A DNA stretch of 64,000 bases from Polytrichum commune (lineage: Eukaryota > Streptophyta > Polytrichopsida > Polytrichales > Polytrichaceae), in NCBI GenBank assembly GCA_950295325.1, contig OX485803.1, forward strand, positions 22,568,001 through 22,632,000, written 5' to 3'. Shown in pieces: positions 10,824 through 21,307 of this stretch. The notes under the pieces are model-generated. The model saw only the letters and a list, made by a program, of their open reading frames with translations. It had not been told where the DNA came from and did not search any database. The position numbers were made by a program, and so were the translations under genes. How positions within the stretch are numbered: position 1 is the stretch's first letter; every line of letters starts with the position of its first letter.

Positions 10824-11950
10824 ATTCTATCGGGAATAAAGACAAACCTGCCCAAATGTAGAGGGAATATGGTGGGGTAGCATTCATATTGTGCCAACTA
10901 GTTACTCCCATCTTCTCAAATCCGGACCCATCTACGAACTTCCTCCTCCCAATTACCAAGGACAGAGTTCTAGACCTACATCAGTTCTTTTGAGTCTTGA
11001 GCTTGATCTTAATCCTTTGATGACAGGTATGTGTAGATTAAATCTTCTTTAGTGGACACATGGAAGTGTAGCGAACCGCGTCCACAACCCTTCATGTTCT
11101 AGCGGACTGCCATAATGTGGTCTGGATGATTGCTTATGCTTAACTACATGCAAACACCTCCAACCCACTATTATCTAAAAACTAGTGGGTGAGTGACCTA
11201 CATGGAAACTCACCTTTATCCCGGGATGTTGGACCCCTCAGTCATCGCTTAGCAAAATGGAGTCACCATAATCACATATCAGAAGGTCAATGGGAGGAAT
11301 TGCTCAAGACGGTGAGGGTTGTCCGGAGAAATCGGCAGAGGTCCTAGTAAGAAGAAAAATCATTGACCTTTACTTGAGACGATGTGATTTTATTCTCATG
11401 GATCCTCATAGTTGAAATCATGGGCTTCTGGATACGAGTTCTTAAGCTACACCATGGTAATCAACCGTGATGAGAGCAGCGTAAAAACCTCCTCCTCAAA
11501 TGATTCATGAGAAAGAAGTGCCATGGAATGTGCATTTCCTGAAGTGGCACAAATGCGTTTTGACTGTGTTAATGGCAGCTTATTGAGCATAATAATGTCA
11601 CAAATACGACACTTTCTCTCAGTGGAAGCTTAGAACGTCACGAAGTTGACAAACAAAGATGACATTAAATCCACTGGATTTCAGTAGTGTGGGGTGTTGT
11701 GTGAGATAAATTGAGGAGTAAAAAAAAGCATTGATTTGGGCCCTCTTGAATAAAGCGGTTGCGGTTGAATTCTGGAGGACACGTTAAATTGTCAATTTTA
11801 ATGATAAATGCCATATATGTGTTCTTGACATATCTTGAGATTGTGGCACATCTAGTCATAAATAGGAAAGGCTCTTCGAGACTGTTGGACTAGCACCATG
11901 AGATTTTTGGGAAGAAAATCCCCGCCTCATGTAGCAAATCCTCTTAAATT
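10824..11950. other. No gene seen
   Basis: Unique-looking sequence following the duplication edge. Six-frame reading gives only short frames with no family resemblance. The phrase CATGTAGG... with CACCCACT near 11160-11215 echoes the end of the duplicated unit, but is too short to call. Confidence 0.5.
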
Positions 11951-12090
11951 TGGCAGCATGTCACTTGCACATTGTGGACCATTTTAATTGAAAGAAATGA
12001 CCTCACCTTGAATAATATTAGGTGGGATGCTAGAAAGGTTATGGAAAGTATAGAAAGGTTATTTTATAAGATCTACTTGACTATACTATA
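11951..12090 (+). pseudogene. LINE reverse-transcriptase C-terminal remnant
   Basis: In one frame, 11951 onward reads WQHVTCTLWTILIERNDL, then TLNNIRWDARKVMESIERL. The pattern 'LW.IL.ERN....' followed by a basic helix is typical of the zf-RVT region at the C-terminus of plant non-LTR retrotransposon ORF2. A stop codon lies immediately upstream and the frame closes near 12090. Only this scrap is visible; there is no reverse-transcriptase core. Confidence 0.5.
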
Positions 12091-12439
12091 GTTGCTTTCA
12101 AAATGCCTCTCAAAGGCTCGAAGAGGAATTCCGTAGCTATCTATGATGATGTTGTCACCAAATTCGACACTTGGGGGGCATCAACAACCTCTTCTATCAT
12201 ATGTCGAATACTAGGATTGTGTAAGATAGTTGTGCACCTAATGTTGGCTTAGTTGGCCATTCTTAGGTTGTTCACAGTCCTTGACAACTTTGTGATTCAC
12301 CAATTATTGCCAAGCTAATTACCCCGGCTCTCTTATTTTGGGCTATGGTGGACTTTTATGTTTTTGGCAATATAATTATTGAACATATTATGTTTTTATG
12401 TAATAAATAAATAAATCACATGGCTAATGTATAACTGCA

Positions 12440-12600
12440 TTTAAGTTTATTTGGACAAACCCCTTTGTCCAAAATTCATAAGGGATGTACAATTCTAGGG
12501 ACAAAAACACATAATCATTATGACAACAACAAAAGCAACAACAACCACAACTTGAATGTTTGTATTCCATGTTCGCCAACCACCATAGTTGTGTAGTTTT
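12440..12600. repeat. Dispersed repeat, pair with 17485-17640
   Basis: Both copies share TTTGGACAAACC..TTGTCCAAAA, AAGGGATGT.CA, GGGACAAAAACA and GCAACAACAA..GCAA.AACA in the same order. The TTTGGACAAA / TTGTCCAAA pair forms a small inverted repeat inside the unit. Non-coding. Confidence 0.7.
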
Positions 12601-14039
12601 GCAATTTAATGTACATCATGTTGGCAGTTAGAATTGTTCGGAATTCATGCATCCATATATACTTCAATCCTAGTTTGTGTGTGCTGAAAGGTTTATTATC
12701 TTTACCATCACAGAATCCTCAAAGTCCAATGCAGGCAATGATCGGAAGGTTACAAAAAGAAAACTCAAGTTACTTGCTTAGTCTTGCATTCACTTATTCA
12801 TTGGATCCAATATGGTCGCCACATGAATACATGGCGTTAACTCAGTGACGTCCAAAGGGCTACGAAGACTATGACCTTTCATTTTCTCCTGCACCGAAAG
12901 TATAGAAAATGGCCAAGTAATATTAAAAGGTAATGTGTATTGGGTTGCAATTCCTAGAAAAGTGGTTCAAATCGGTCCTTAGCCTACTTTACAACAATTG
13001 TACCGTGCTGTTCATGATCATGGTGGCTGATTATAAATTTTCTAACCACAGTTGGATAACCTTCATCAATTTCTTCATCAATTTCTGCTGTCATAGTGGG
13101 TTCCTATTCTTACAGTCGACGAGTGCTGCACTGAATAATCTACGCAGTGTCACCGATTCTATTTGTCTTGTTCAATACTAATTTTAATCCACCCGTGTAG
13201 TGTCACCAAACACTAAATGCCAACCTAACATAATGGTCATTCCTTGTAAAAACAATTCGGGCATTATAAATTTACAGTTCTACAATTATTGTCACTTACT
13301 AAGTGATTTCTGATCCAAATTCAATCGTTCAAGACAATATTTCATCACAAAATTGGTAGGATGCAGAATCTACCAAAAGTGGGCGACCGAAAAAGTAAGT
13401 TGAAATGACGATATAATTTTTGAACTCTATTCACAAGTGTCATTGAGGCAGTTACCACAGTGACACGGAAATACAATACTTAGTGTTGTTCTATTTCGCC
13501 ACATCTATACACACATCCATGCATGCGTAAGTGACCGATTCTGAGTCCACTGCAGTGTAAGGGATCTCCTGATCAGTGCGGCGGTCATGAACAACCTTCT
13601 AGACCCCAATGACCTTTAATTTGCAGTGAAATTTACGTTCCATCAATGGTGGACAGCAGGTGTGTCAAGTTCCAGATTACCATGGAGATCCTTCCACTCT
13701 ATTCTATTGCCAGGATCATCTCAAGCTCTGGGGCGATGGCAGATAGTCACCCTCGAGGGTCCATCTATGAACCAGTACCACCTCTATTGTAAAATCTGAT
13801 GGAATCACATGTTACATGTTTTACAAGACGCCACGACAGGCATCCCACACAAGACATCTAGTGCCACTTATCTCCCTGCTACTGTAAGTGCTTGTGAATG
13901 ATAAGATCGGAGACGTATCAGTATGCATACCTGGAGAGAAAAGAACATCAGAAGAATCACGAGTGAAATAATTCAAAGCGCACCATTGCAAATTTGCTTT
14001 GCCAGGAACTGTTTTTCTTTAATTACATATATCAATGGC
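12601..14039. other. No gene seen
   Basis: Mixed AT-rich sequence. Apart from the repeat at 13120-13380 I find no open frame with family resemblance and no RNA gene. Confidence 0.5.
13120..13380. repeat. Dispersed repeat, pair with 53930-54180
   Basis: Shared phrases in the same order: GTGTCACC.ATTCTATTT.TCTTG, TCAA.ACTAATT, TAGTGTCAC, then AAGTGATTT and TTCAATC/TTCAACC. The AGTGTCAC word also ends the small element family at 51984, 43654 and 61587, so this may be an internal relative of that family. Confidence 0.6.
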
Positions 14040-14258
14040 ATTCTTCCGTTGAGAAGGTTGGGAAAATACATGTACAACGTCTACGCCCAAGAGCTGTAAT
14101 TTTGGCAAATGGATCATGCCCATGCATCTCGTTTCTAGCCGATTCTTGATGTAACGAAATATGCACTCATCGCAGGTTACAAATATGTGTATTTGAGCAC
14201 CATGTATATAGAGCCACGGTACCGCTTCTTGCGTTTGCAGCTTGTGCTCGTGAATTTA

Positions 14259-15141
14259 TCAATTGTGTGTCTCCCGGCACACCATATGACTGTCGCTATC
14301 GGGGCGGAGCACGTTTTTGTACAGTAGGGATCTGAACTTGTTCTGGTGCTTTGTGCATAACCTGGAAAATGAGCAAGTTCACGTTAATCAACATCCAGTA
14401 CAACAGAAGTCATAGGAGATTGAATTTGAGTTCAAATAAAGCCGGTTTGAGGGTTTAGGTTTAAAAATGTAGTTCTACATACATCGGAGGATCAAAGTCT
14501 CTCAATGGAGGCAGAATCGACACTGCAGCAGTTCGAATGCCATCGCGGGTCATCTGAACTCCCCATCTTTTGGCAAGGCCGCATACTCTCGGCGCAGGTA
14601 CCGGTGGGTTTCGACAGCAAAGTAGGCAGTGTCGCCGTGGTGTTGTTGGTTTCGCCTGAAGCAGGAGAAGGATGCGCACCAAGCTCCTTGCCACACTCTT
14701 CATAACGGTCATTTCGGGAACCCCAGTCAGCTCCATAGGAAAAATTCCTTTTGCCAGTAATCCCAGATTCGTCAGTGTCCGTTGCATCATCATCGCGTCT
14801 GCTCTTTGTTGTGGGCAATCACAGCGGCCTGAAGGCAAACGAGGAAGTTCGGTGAACGTTGAATCTAAGCGTGCAAGCAGATGGTCAACTGATTCACTGA
14901 CAACAAGTAATCCAAAGCCGCTCATATCCTTCGCAAGACTTTCGGGCGGGCGATGAGGCCGCGGAACCACATCTACAGAGTGCTTCTTCCCAACACGACG
15001 CCTGTTCGCCCGATTCGAATTTATTGCCTCCGGCCGCAAGCCCTCGGTTGTTATTTCTACGTCTATTTCCTCCGGCCACTCCACCACCTCGCGGGTCTTC
15101 ACCACAACCTGCTCCTTCCTGACCCTGTTTTTGCGGCCCAT
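14259..15141 (-). CDS. Unknown Cys-rich protein, two exons (diverged copy 3)
   Basis: Inferred spliced gene: exon 1 15141-14483 (659 bp) and exon 2 14361-14259 (103 bp). The intron, 14482-14362, starts GTATGTAG and ends TTCCAG. It is 121 bp, so splicing is required; the joined length is 762 bp, 253 residues, ending at a TGA that aligns with the stop of copy 1. The N-terminus is long and basic (MGRKNRVRKEQ, later RANRRRVGKKH), nuclear-signal-like and absent from copies 1 and 2. The core HCLLCC...PPVPAPRVC and SILPPLRDFDPP match the family. The second half of the second Cys pair is missing (CGLA), so zinc binding would be weaker or different. Exon 2 starts LCTKHQNKF. Family unknown. Confidence 0.62.
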
Positions 15142-15377
15142 TTTTCTTCTATATTTCCTTGACGTCGTCGCAAAATCTGTGTAAGCAACTTAAATGAGGG
15201 CTACCCCGGGGAGTCGTACTCAACACAGCTTCGACCCACACTAGACCAAGGTCTCGCTGACACGAAGAATCTTGAACCGCTTCGAGCTAGGCGACGAAAC
15301 CAAGACATTCAACCCACTCGCTGGATGAGATGATGATGACTCTGCAGGGCAGCCTGCAGCGGATCGCGTGATGTCGT
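15142..15377. promoter_or_regulatory. Candidate bidirectional promoter region
   Basis: A 236 bp gap separates the starts of the minus gene (15141) and the plus frame (15378). The same head-to-head arrangement exists in the other two units. No TATA box is evident on either strand; the call rests on layout only. Confidence 0.35.
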
Positions 15378-15731
15378 GTGATCATAAATATATATCCTGG
15401 ACGCCTACCGGACGAAAGAAAAGCCGTGATCACCTCCGACTCCGATTGTTACAAAAGAATGGATTCAAGCATGCATCGTGAATGTAAAACCTGCAGATTC
15501 AGGAAGATAGTTCAGTGTGCAGCCTGCCCCGAAGATTGTACGACCATGAGTTTGATCTGCCGGCCGCAGCTAGATTTGCTGCAGACGACGGAAGGAGCTT
15601 CAAGGCGGAATCTCGACATGACTCAACCGGCGCAAGAAATCGATGAGCTGATCCCCTGGGACACCAAGAGTGGAAGAAGGTGGATGCAGCGGATCCGAGA
15701 TGAGGACGCCAGAGCTCCCACATGCAATTGA
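15378..15731 (+). CDS. Divergent partner ORF, Cys-rich (copy 3)
   Basis: 117 residues, open from an ATG. Residues 33-50 carry C-x2-C-x7-C-x2-C-x3-C (RECKTCRFRKIVQCAACPEDC region), a likely metal site. Later residues TTEGASRRN and QPAQEIDELIPW match the frames in units 1 and 2, so the protein, not just the DNA, is conserved. It is transcribed away from the minus gene at 14259-15141. I do not recognise the family; the Cys pattern alone cannot tell a DNA-binding from a protein-binding role. Confidence 0.5.
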   Translation: MIINIYPGRLPDERKAVITSDSDCYKRMDSSMHRECKTCRFRKIVQCAACPEDCTTMSLICRPQLDLLQTTEGASRRNLDMTQPAQEIDELIPWDTKSGRRWMQRIRDEDARAPTCN

Positions 15732-15972
15732 GCGTCGGCAGCCAGTGTGGGGACGGAGGTGGATGACTTTCATCCGTCTCGATTGTGGCGTTTGGGCACA
15801 GCCGTTGATGGAGGATGGATGAAGGCACGCTGTCAATGGATGATCTGTCGAGTTTGGACGGAAGTCAGTCAAGGCTCCAAATCTCTCTCAACAGACAATT
15901 TGATCCTGATGTTTTACATCTTTTAAGCAGCGACATGGGACCGTGGTGGTGAAGGATTCGGAGGACACACTT

Positions 15973-16370
15973 AGGGCCCCTTCACATGAGTCCCAAGTCC
16001 CAAGTTCCACTCATGTTAGCAAGTCCCAACATAGAGGCAAAGTCCCAACTTTTGAGCTTCAAGAAACCATGAAAATATGGTTAAATATCATTCAAGTCGG
16101 ATCTTGATTATTTAAAGAAAAAATATTTGTATGGCTTGTGTTGAGAGTTGGGTCCAACTCTTTGCTCGACCGAACTCTCGACCCAAGTCCCAAGTCTCAC
16201 CTCCAAAAAGTGTTATCATGTAGGCATCCATGTCATACTTAGGACTTAGGACTTGGGACCCCGTGTGAAGTGGTAAGTACCAACTTCCATGATCTCAACA
16301 TATGAGATTGCACGGATTGACCTCAAGTGACTTGGGACTTAGGTCTTGGGACTTAATGTGAACTAGCCTA
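15973..16370. mobile_element. Small inverted-repeat element, 'GGGCC..TTCACA' family
   Basis: About 398 bp. The ends read AGGGCCCCTTCACATGAG and, inverted, TAGGCTAGTTCACATTAAG, each followed by GTCCCAAG runs. The flanks TTA...TAA would suit a PIF/Harbinger-type target but are palindromic with the ends, so I do not claim a target duplication. Relatives: 37484-38010 and the composite at 51308-52403. Confidence 0.7.
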
Positions 16371-16439
16371 ATATTAAGGTAGATGTACCTCATACGCTTA
16401 CTTAATATGTAATAAGCATGACAAGCTTCGCTTTGGTAA

Positions 16440-16600
16440 TGAACAAGATTTTGAATCATATGAACGTTGAAAATTATGAGGAAAGTGGCTAAGGTTTCGA
16501 TTTGGATTTGCTAATCATTTTACACTAATCTCATGTTTTGTATCTTAGGAAAAGTGGACTAGTAGAAAAGTAATTGTTGAAGACCCATCTACTTTAGCTT
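16440..16600. repeat. Diverged MULE terminal-repeat fragment
   Basis: Aligns to 8155-8280 of the MULE right arm: AATTATGAGGAAA.TGG, TTTCGATTTGGATTTGCTAA, then a CTAGTAG.. stretch matching GCTAGTCGG. No transposase accompanies it, so it is a solo, aged arm fragment. Confidence 0.6.
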
Positions 16601-17239
16601 AGATGTACAACATTCACTTGTTCATGATATGATGGAACTCTAAGCAAGATATCCAAAACTCTACTAATCACAAAACGCATAGTTCCAAACCTACATAACT
16701 CATACACGACATGGAACCTTCTTCTTTTACAAAAAAAATTATAGAGATAGATTAAACTAGTTCATTCCATTGCCAAAAGACATACAAAGCCACTAGGACC
16801 CCAAAAACAAAATTAGAAACTCAAGTGTGTGCATGTCCTGTGGAATCGCACAACCTCTTGAAAAGAGTAAGAAATTTAAGTAAGTTTCACTAAGCCCACC
16901 TTAGGTACTCTAGTGTTCCAAGGACAGTTTCCACACAAGTCTCATCACAAGTCACACCCTATTTTGCAACACACCATGACAAGTCACAACACGCACCCCA
17001 CACAACACATCAAGTCCCTACACTGCTATGTGCCATTAGGTTGCCTTTGCAAATATATTGCCTCACCACCCATGCAATTGACCTTGGGTCAAAATCAAAT
17101 TACAAAAGCTTCTAATGTTGTTTATTCATCCCTATAGCAACCACAGTAAAAAAAACAGTTCAATGTATTTTGTTATTATGGTAATAAGTATTTCAATAGT
17201 GTGAAATGCCAATAAATTTGCGCGCAGCAACCTGATTGC

Positions 17240-17270
<31 letters not shown>

Positions 17271-17484
17271 CCTTCTTGTTGCTACAACAAATGCATGTGA
17301 ATAAAGTGCATAAGATTGACAAAAGAGTATCTTAGTCACTAGAAGAAACAATGCAGCAAGCTATGACTAACCCAACATGTAATCAAAGCCTGGGTTACTT
17401 GTCTACAATGTACTTAGATACATACTTCAAAATGTAAAGTAGTAAAATGTGCAATGTATATGAGGGTTTGAGAGGACCCAACTA

Positions 17485-17640
17485 GCATTTAAATAAATTT
17501 GGACAAACCACTTGTCCAAAAATAACAAGGGATGTGCACTTGTGGGGACAAAAACATCAAGCAGCAACAACAAAAGCAAGAACACAATAATCACAACTTT
17601 GGATGTTGGTGTTCGATGTGCATACTAACTACTCTTGTTA
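17485..17640. repeat. Dispersed repeat, pair with 12440-12600
   Basis: See the copy at 12440. Here the sequence continues into ACTACTCTTG..., where the inner part resembles the small element at 43654 (TAAAATGTTATAGCAATGC), suggesting nested remnants. Confidence 0.7.
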
Positions 17641-19589
17641 TTTGGATACAAAAATGATACTCTCGGTAAAATGTTATAGCAATGCATAACTCCAAATGAT
17701 AACCCACGTTAATTAGACCACCCTTCTCCCCAAAATAAATAAATAAAATAAAATAAAAGCATTCTATACAAAATAGGGCCTCGTTTCACTGGTTTTGACT
17801 ATCATCAGAAATGAGTAAGTCATGTCTGTGAAATTTCTTATACCAGGTGAAATGAGAGCATGCACATGCAAACTTGGTTAACTCCACAAACCATTTTAGG
17901 ATGTTAGAGGTGAGGCAGTTGAATGACAGAATAGGTGGCCCTACTTTCTTATACCAGTTATGGTATTTAGTGTCGAATGATCACTTACCATGTACCCTTG
18001 CTGAGCTCCATGCTGAAGATTGCTTACTTCTGCAACCTGACACAAACGGTGTTAAATATCAAATTTCGGAATACAGGGATTGAGGTGAGAGGGGGGTGAG
18101 AGTTTAACTCACTTTAAAGAGACTCTGATTGATGAATAAACGAGACAGGCCAATGCGTGTTTCAACGCAGCAACAAACACGCGGACAGGATGTACTATGT
18201 AGATCGGTTCTAGTCATTTCTGAAATATTTGAAGTACCTCGTCAGAGATGAAACACATGGTTAGTCCACATTGATGAGACCGTCAGATGTGCCAGACCTC
18301 CAATTTCACAAATCTCGAGGGCTAAAATACAAGCTAACAATCTTAACCCGGTATCGTAAACCGTCGGGCTACCCACTCCATCTTTTCCTCTTCCTACTAA
18401 ATTTCCTGGCAAATCTTTGCAGCTTCGTTAGGGTCAATATTCTGTTCCACAACGTTAGTAACAGAGAACCTGAGTTGCAATAGGTTGCCAATCTGACTAG
18501 ACACTTGGCTTACGACTTATAATAATAGACGTATCCAGAGAACAATACAAATCTATTGCGTACAAATTTGCCTACAAGGTCAAGTAGTCAGTAAAATCAG
18601 TGGAGATAAGGTTCTCACAAACATCAGCGCGCAGTAGTTGCATTAGTTTCCATGTAGCAATACTTCCCTGCGCTAGGAGGCGTGCTACAAGAGCAGAAGA
18701 TGGACTCGAGAACGGCTTGTGGCACTTCTCGTGCATTAACTTGGCACAGTCCTTGCGAAATCAATTAGCGAGGAATATGCCGGTGCATATTGGATTTGCA
18801 TAGTGCAAATACTGCTGCCCAACACCTAAACTACTTGAGCAACGTACTGTAGTGATCGATCTCCGTAGGTCTGCCGTTCCTCATATCATCTCCGGAGGAT
18901 GATTGCACAAATGGCTTCGAAGTCTCTACTGTAGTAATGGATCGTGTCTCGAGGCCGATGATGCAGCTCCCGTCCTACAAGGTCACAAACGTGCCAATTA
19001 CCTGTCGTGGTAATTCACTAGCTGAATAGTAACAGAGATTCTTTCAGATATTTTCTTACCAAGAATCCGAAACTATGAGCAGTAGTCGCGGTAGCCTGGT
19101 GGGTTTAATTGCTCCCAAAGCAACTCTTTGCGAGTAGAAGGATGGCCCTCTTTGCAAGTCCTACTTCAGCCTCCACCCCTAACTTCCACATATTCGCAGC
19201 CAGAATCTCATGTCGGTTGATCGCGAGACATTCGACCTAAATATTCGGAAGTCATTAAGACACATTACTAAAGGAAGTCAATAATCAACTGCAGTACATC
19301 TATCTCAAAACGACTGTAATTCCCTCCTCCAACTCCACAGCAAGAACAGACCGATCCATCCAGTAAGTGCAGGATCGGCTGTCTCCATCCTTCGAGACAC
19401 ACACAGAATTCCACCTACTTACAACCACGAGTTCAAAAACAAAAACAAAACTGCTTACACGCCCACTTCCAGCGCCAGCTACAAGCTGTACGTGGTCACA
19501 TTCGCATGAGACGCGATTGGGAAGGAACGATACACAGCTCGAACGTAGGCACCCAACGCTGGTCATGGAACGTTTTGAAATTTCCCAAC

Positions 19590-20120
19590 ACAATTCTACA
19601 AGAAGTAAACACTAAACCGGATTGAAATTTACAAGCATCGCGTTTCATAACACAGGATCATCAGCAGAGTGCGAGCAAGATTCCTTGAAGTGCGCATTGT
19701 ACAGAAGAAAATAAAATAAAATTTGATTGTGCTATACAATAATGTGAGCAGTGCATCATTGTGTTTATAAGAAAAGAAAAAACGTCACACAAGCGAGGAA
19801 GGGTCGTGAGCTATTGAAATGGAGCTTAACACTGGTCATTGTCACGACGTGTAGCACAATTTCATACAAGCATCGCGTCGACTCATATGACAGAATCGAC
19901 GGAGTGCGAGCAATATTTTCGAGCCACTAGGCTGAGGAAGGGATCACTAAACGGAGCTCGAACAGCTAGTTCAAAGAAACGGACTCGACAACAACACCAC
20001 TGGTCAAGGAATGCAACAATTCTCTCCTACAAGTGCGCACAGTACAGGAAAGAACCTGAATGCTCAATACTACAATAATAAATCATGTGAGCAGTGCACA
20101 TCATCGTCACAATAAGAAAA
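19590..20120. repeat. Local tandem duplication, about 260 bp apart
   Basis: Two diverged arms share, in order, TACAAGCATCGCGT, GGAGTGCGAGCAA / AGAGTGCGAGCAA, AAGTGCGCA..GTACAG, and ATGTGAGCAGTGCA.CATC. The copies lie at about 19600-19790 and 19860-20110. Conserved words are separated by unrelated sequence, which would fit a non-coding transcript or spacer better than a protein. Confidence 0.6.
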
Positions 20121-20252
20121 ATGTGCAGAAAGTGGGGATTGACGAACCTGGCCAGTGAAGTGGTGGCGATGGCGATGGCGGAGAGGGCCGAGCCTGGGCG
20201 GGGAGAAAAGAGCTGGACGAGGTGGATGATTGAAGTGGCGAGGAATGGCGCC

Positions 20253-20261
20253 CTTTATATA
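20253..20261 (-). promoter_or_regulatory. TATA box with 5'-leader-like sequence downstream
   Basis: On the minus strand TATATAAAG is followed by a pyrimidine-rich, GC-rich leader (about 20230-20150, TCCAGCTCTTTTCTCC type) and then CCAG/GTTCGT at 20147, a fair 5' splice site. This looks like a promoter, first exon and intron donor. No coding exon could be linked to it in 18-20 kb, so it may be an orphan promoter or serve a non-coding RNA. Confidence 0.35.
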
Positions 20262-20399
20262 GCATGGCCGAGTGGGATTTCTGGCCACCAGAAATGTGAC
20301 GGGGTACGCCAACAGTAGGGCCGGTCCCCCGTTCTCCTCCTCCTCTGGCCAATGGAATTCCGGGGCTGGCGGCCAGGGGGGTTCCTAGTAAAACACCTC

Positions 20400-21300
20400 C
20401 ATACTAAAAACACAGCGTGAAGGGAATAGAATACATAAAGGATTCCCATCAAGATTGCACAGACCGAGATGGTCAAGGCGTCCTTGACCTCCACAGTGTA
20501 GTAAACAGTAGTAGAAACGTAGGGGTCTTTTGAGCCACCATAAATGGACCATTTGAGTTGTTGTCATCCCTTTGGACATCAGTGGTTTTAGGGTCTCTAA
20601 CATGTGTATTGGCTCAAATGGGATGACGCGCAAGGGACATCCATTGTTGTATGTGGAATGGGACTGCAGAAATTTTTAGGGGTAGATGTCAGAATGGGCA
20701 ATATTCAGGGCAGATGTCAAAGCCTATTATGTTTGTGTTTCATTGTTTATGGATATTTCAGGTGTCATTTTGGGTCCTTCTGAGTTTGGTCATGGTAATA
20801 GGCAGGTGGATGGGTATAATTATGGACCCGCAATTATGGGAGGGGTTGGCTATCAGTCAGCCCATTTGTGGATTCATTTCCGTAGATAGCACTCAGGATA
20901 CTTACTCTCCTTACCATAATAGTAAACCATTCCTCGGTACTCTGCTGACGTGTATTTTTTGGGCGGTCAAATTATTCACCAATAGCCTCCACCCTTCATA
21001 GTTTTTTACATGTCGATATTATATCCTCGAATGTGTAGTAATTAACTACCATGCCCATTGTTGCATGCCTTTCATTGAATGGATTCAGTATAGTTACTAT
21101 CCCACTTTGCACATGCAATAATGACAGCAATCCACCCATTCACATGAATATCCATCGCAGGTGACCCAATTGCTGGGCCATTCGTTAGTGCAGTGGAAAA
21201 AAAAACAATTTTATTCACAAATAGTTGGGACCTTTCTCATGTCCAGCACTGCACTCTTGCATTCCCTTAGTAGCAACAATTACTTCTACCATGTGCAAAT
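20400..21300. other. Probable left flank or subterminal part of the CACTA element
   Basis: No gene. GGGTCTTTTGAGCCACC and GGCTCAAATGGGATGAC near 20515-20625 form a loose inverted pair. I could not find a CACTA terminus in this stretch. Confidence 0.35.
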
Positions 21301-21307
21301 AATCCAA

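Larger units (their letters stand above)
14040..15870. repeat. Third, diverged copy of the duplicated gene unit
   Basis: Same order of parts as 1-2059: the minus gene's 3' end, its intron, its exon 1, a spacer, then the plus-strand frame. Nucleotide identity is patchy and drops out in the N-terminal third of the minus gene, so this copy is older. Its value is comparative: it fixes the intron and the conserved stop of the family. Confidence 0.8.
16371..20250. other. Mostly featureless AT-rich to mixed sequence
   Basis: No gene can be supported. The stretch holds a (GA)n microsatellite at 17240-17270, the repeat at 17485-17640, a stray TATGGTATTTAGTGTC word near 17960 (end motif of the small element family at 61587) and the tandem duplication at 19590-20120. 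Open frames at 18600-18803 and 19300-19593 resemble nothing. Confidence 0.5.

Noticed and set aside
12444-12478. Possible CRISPR-like or spaced repeat (TTTGGACAAACC)
   Set aside because: Only one inverted pair, no array, and the organism is a plant.
15973-16370. PIF/Harbinger assignment from TTA/TAA flanks
   Set aside because: The flanks are inverted with respect to each other and may be part of the inverted repeat itself, so they do not prove a 3 bp target duplication.
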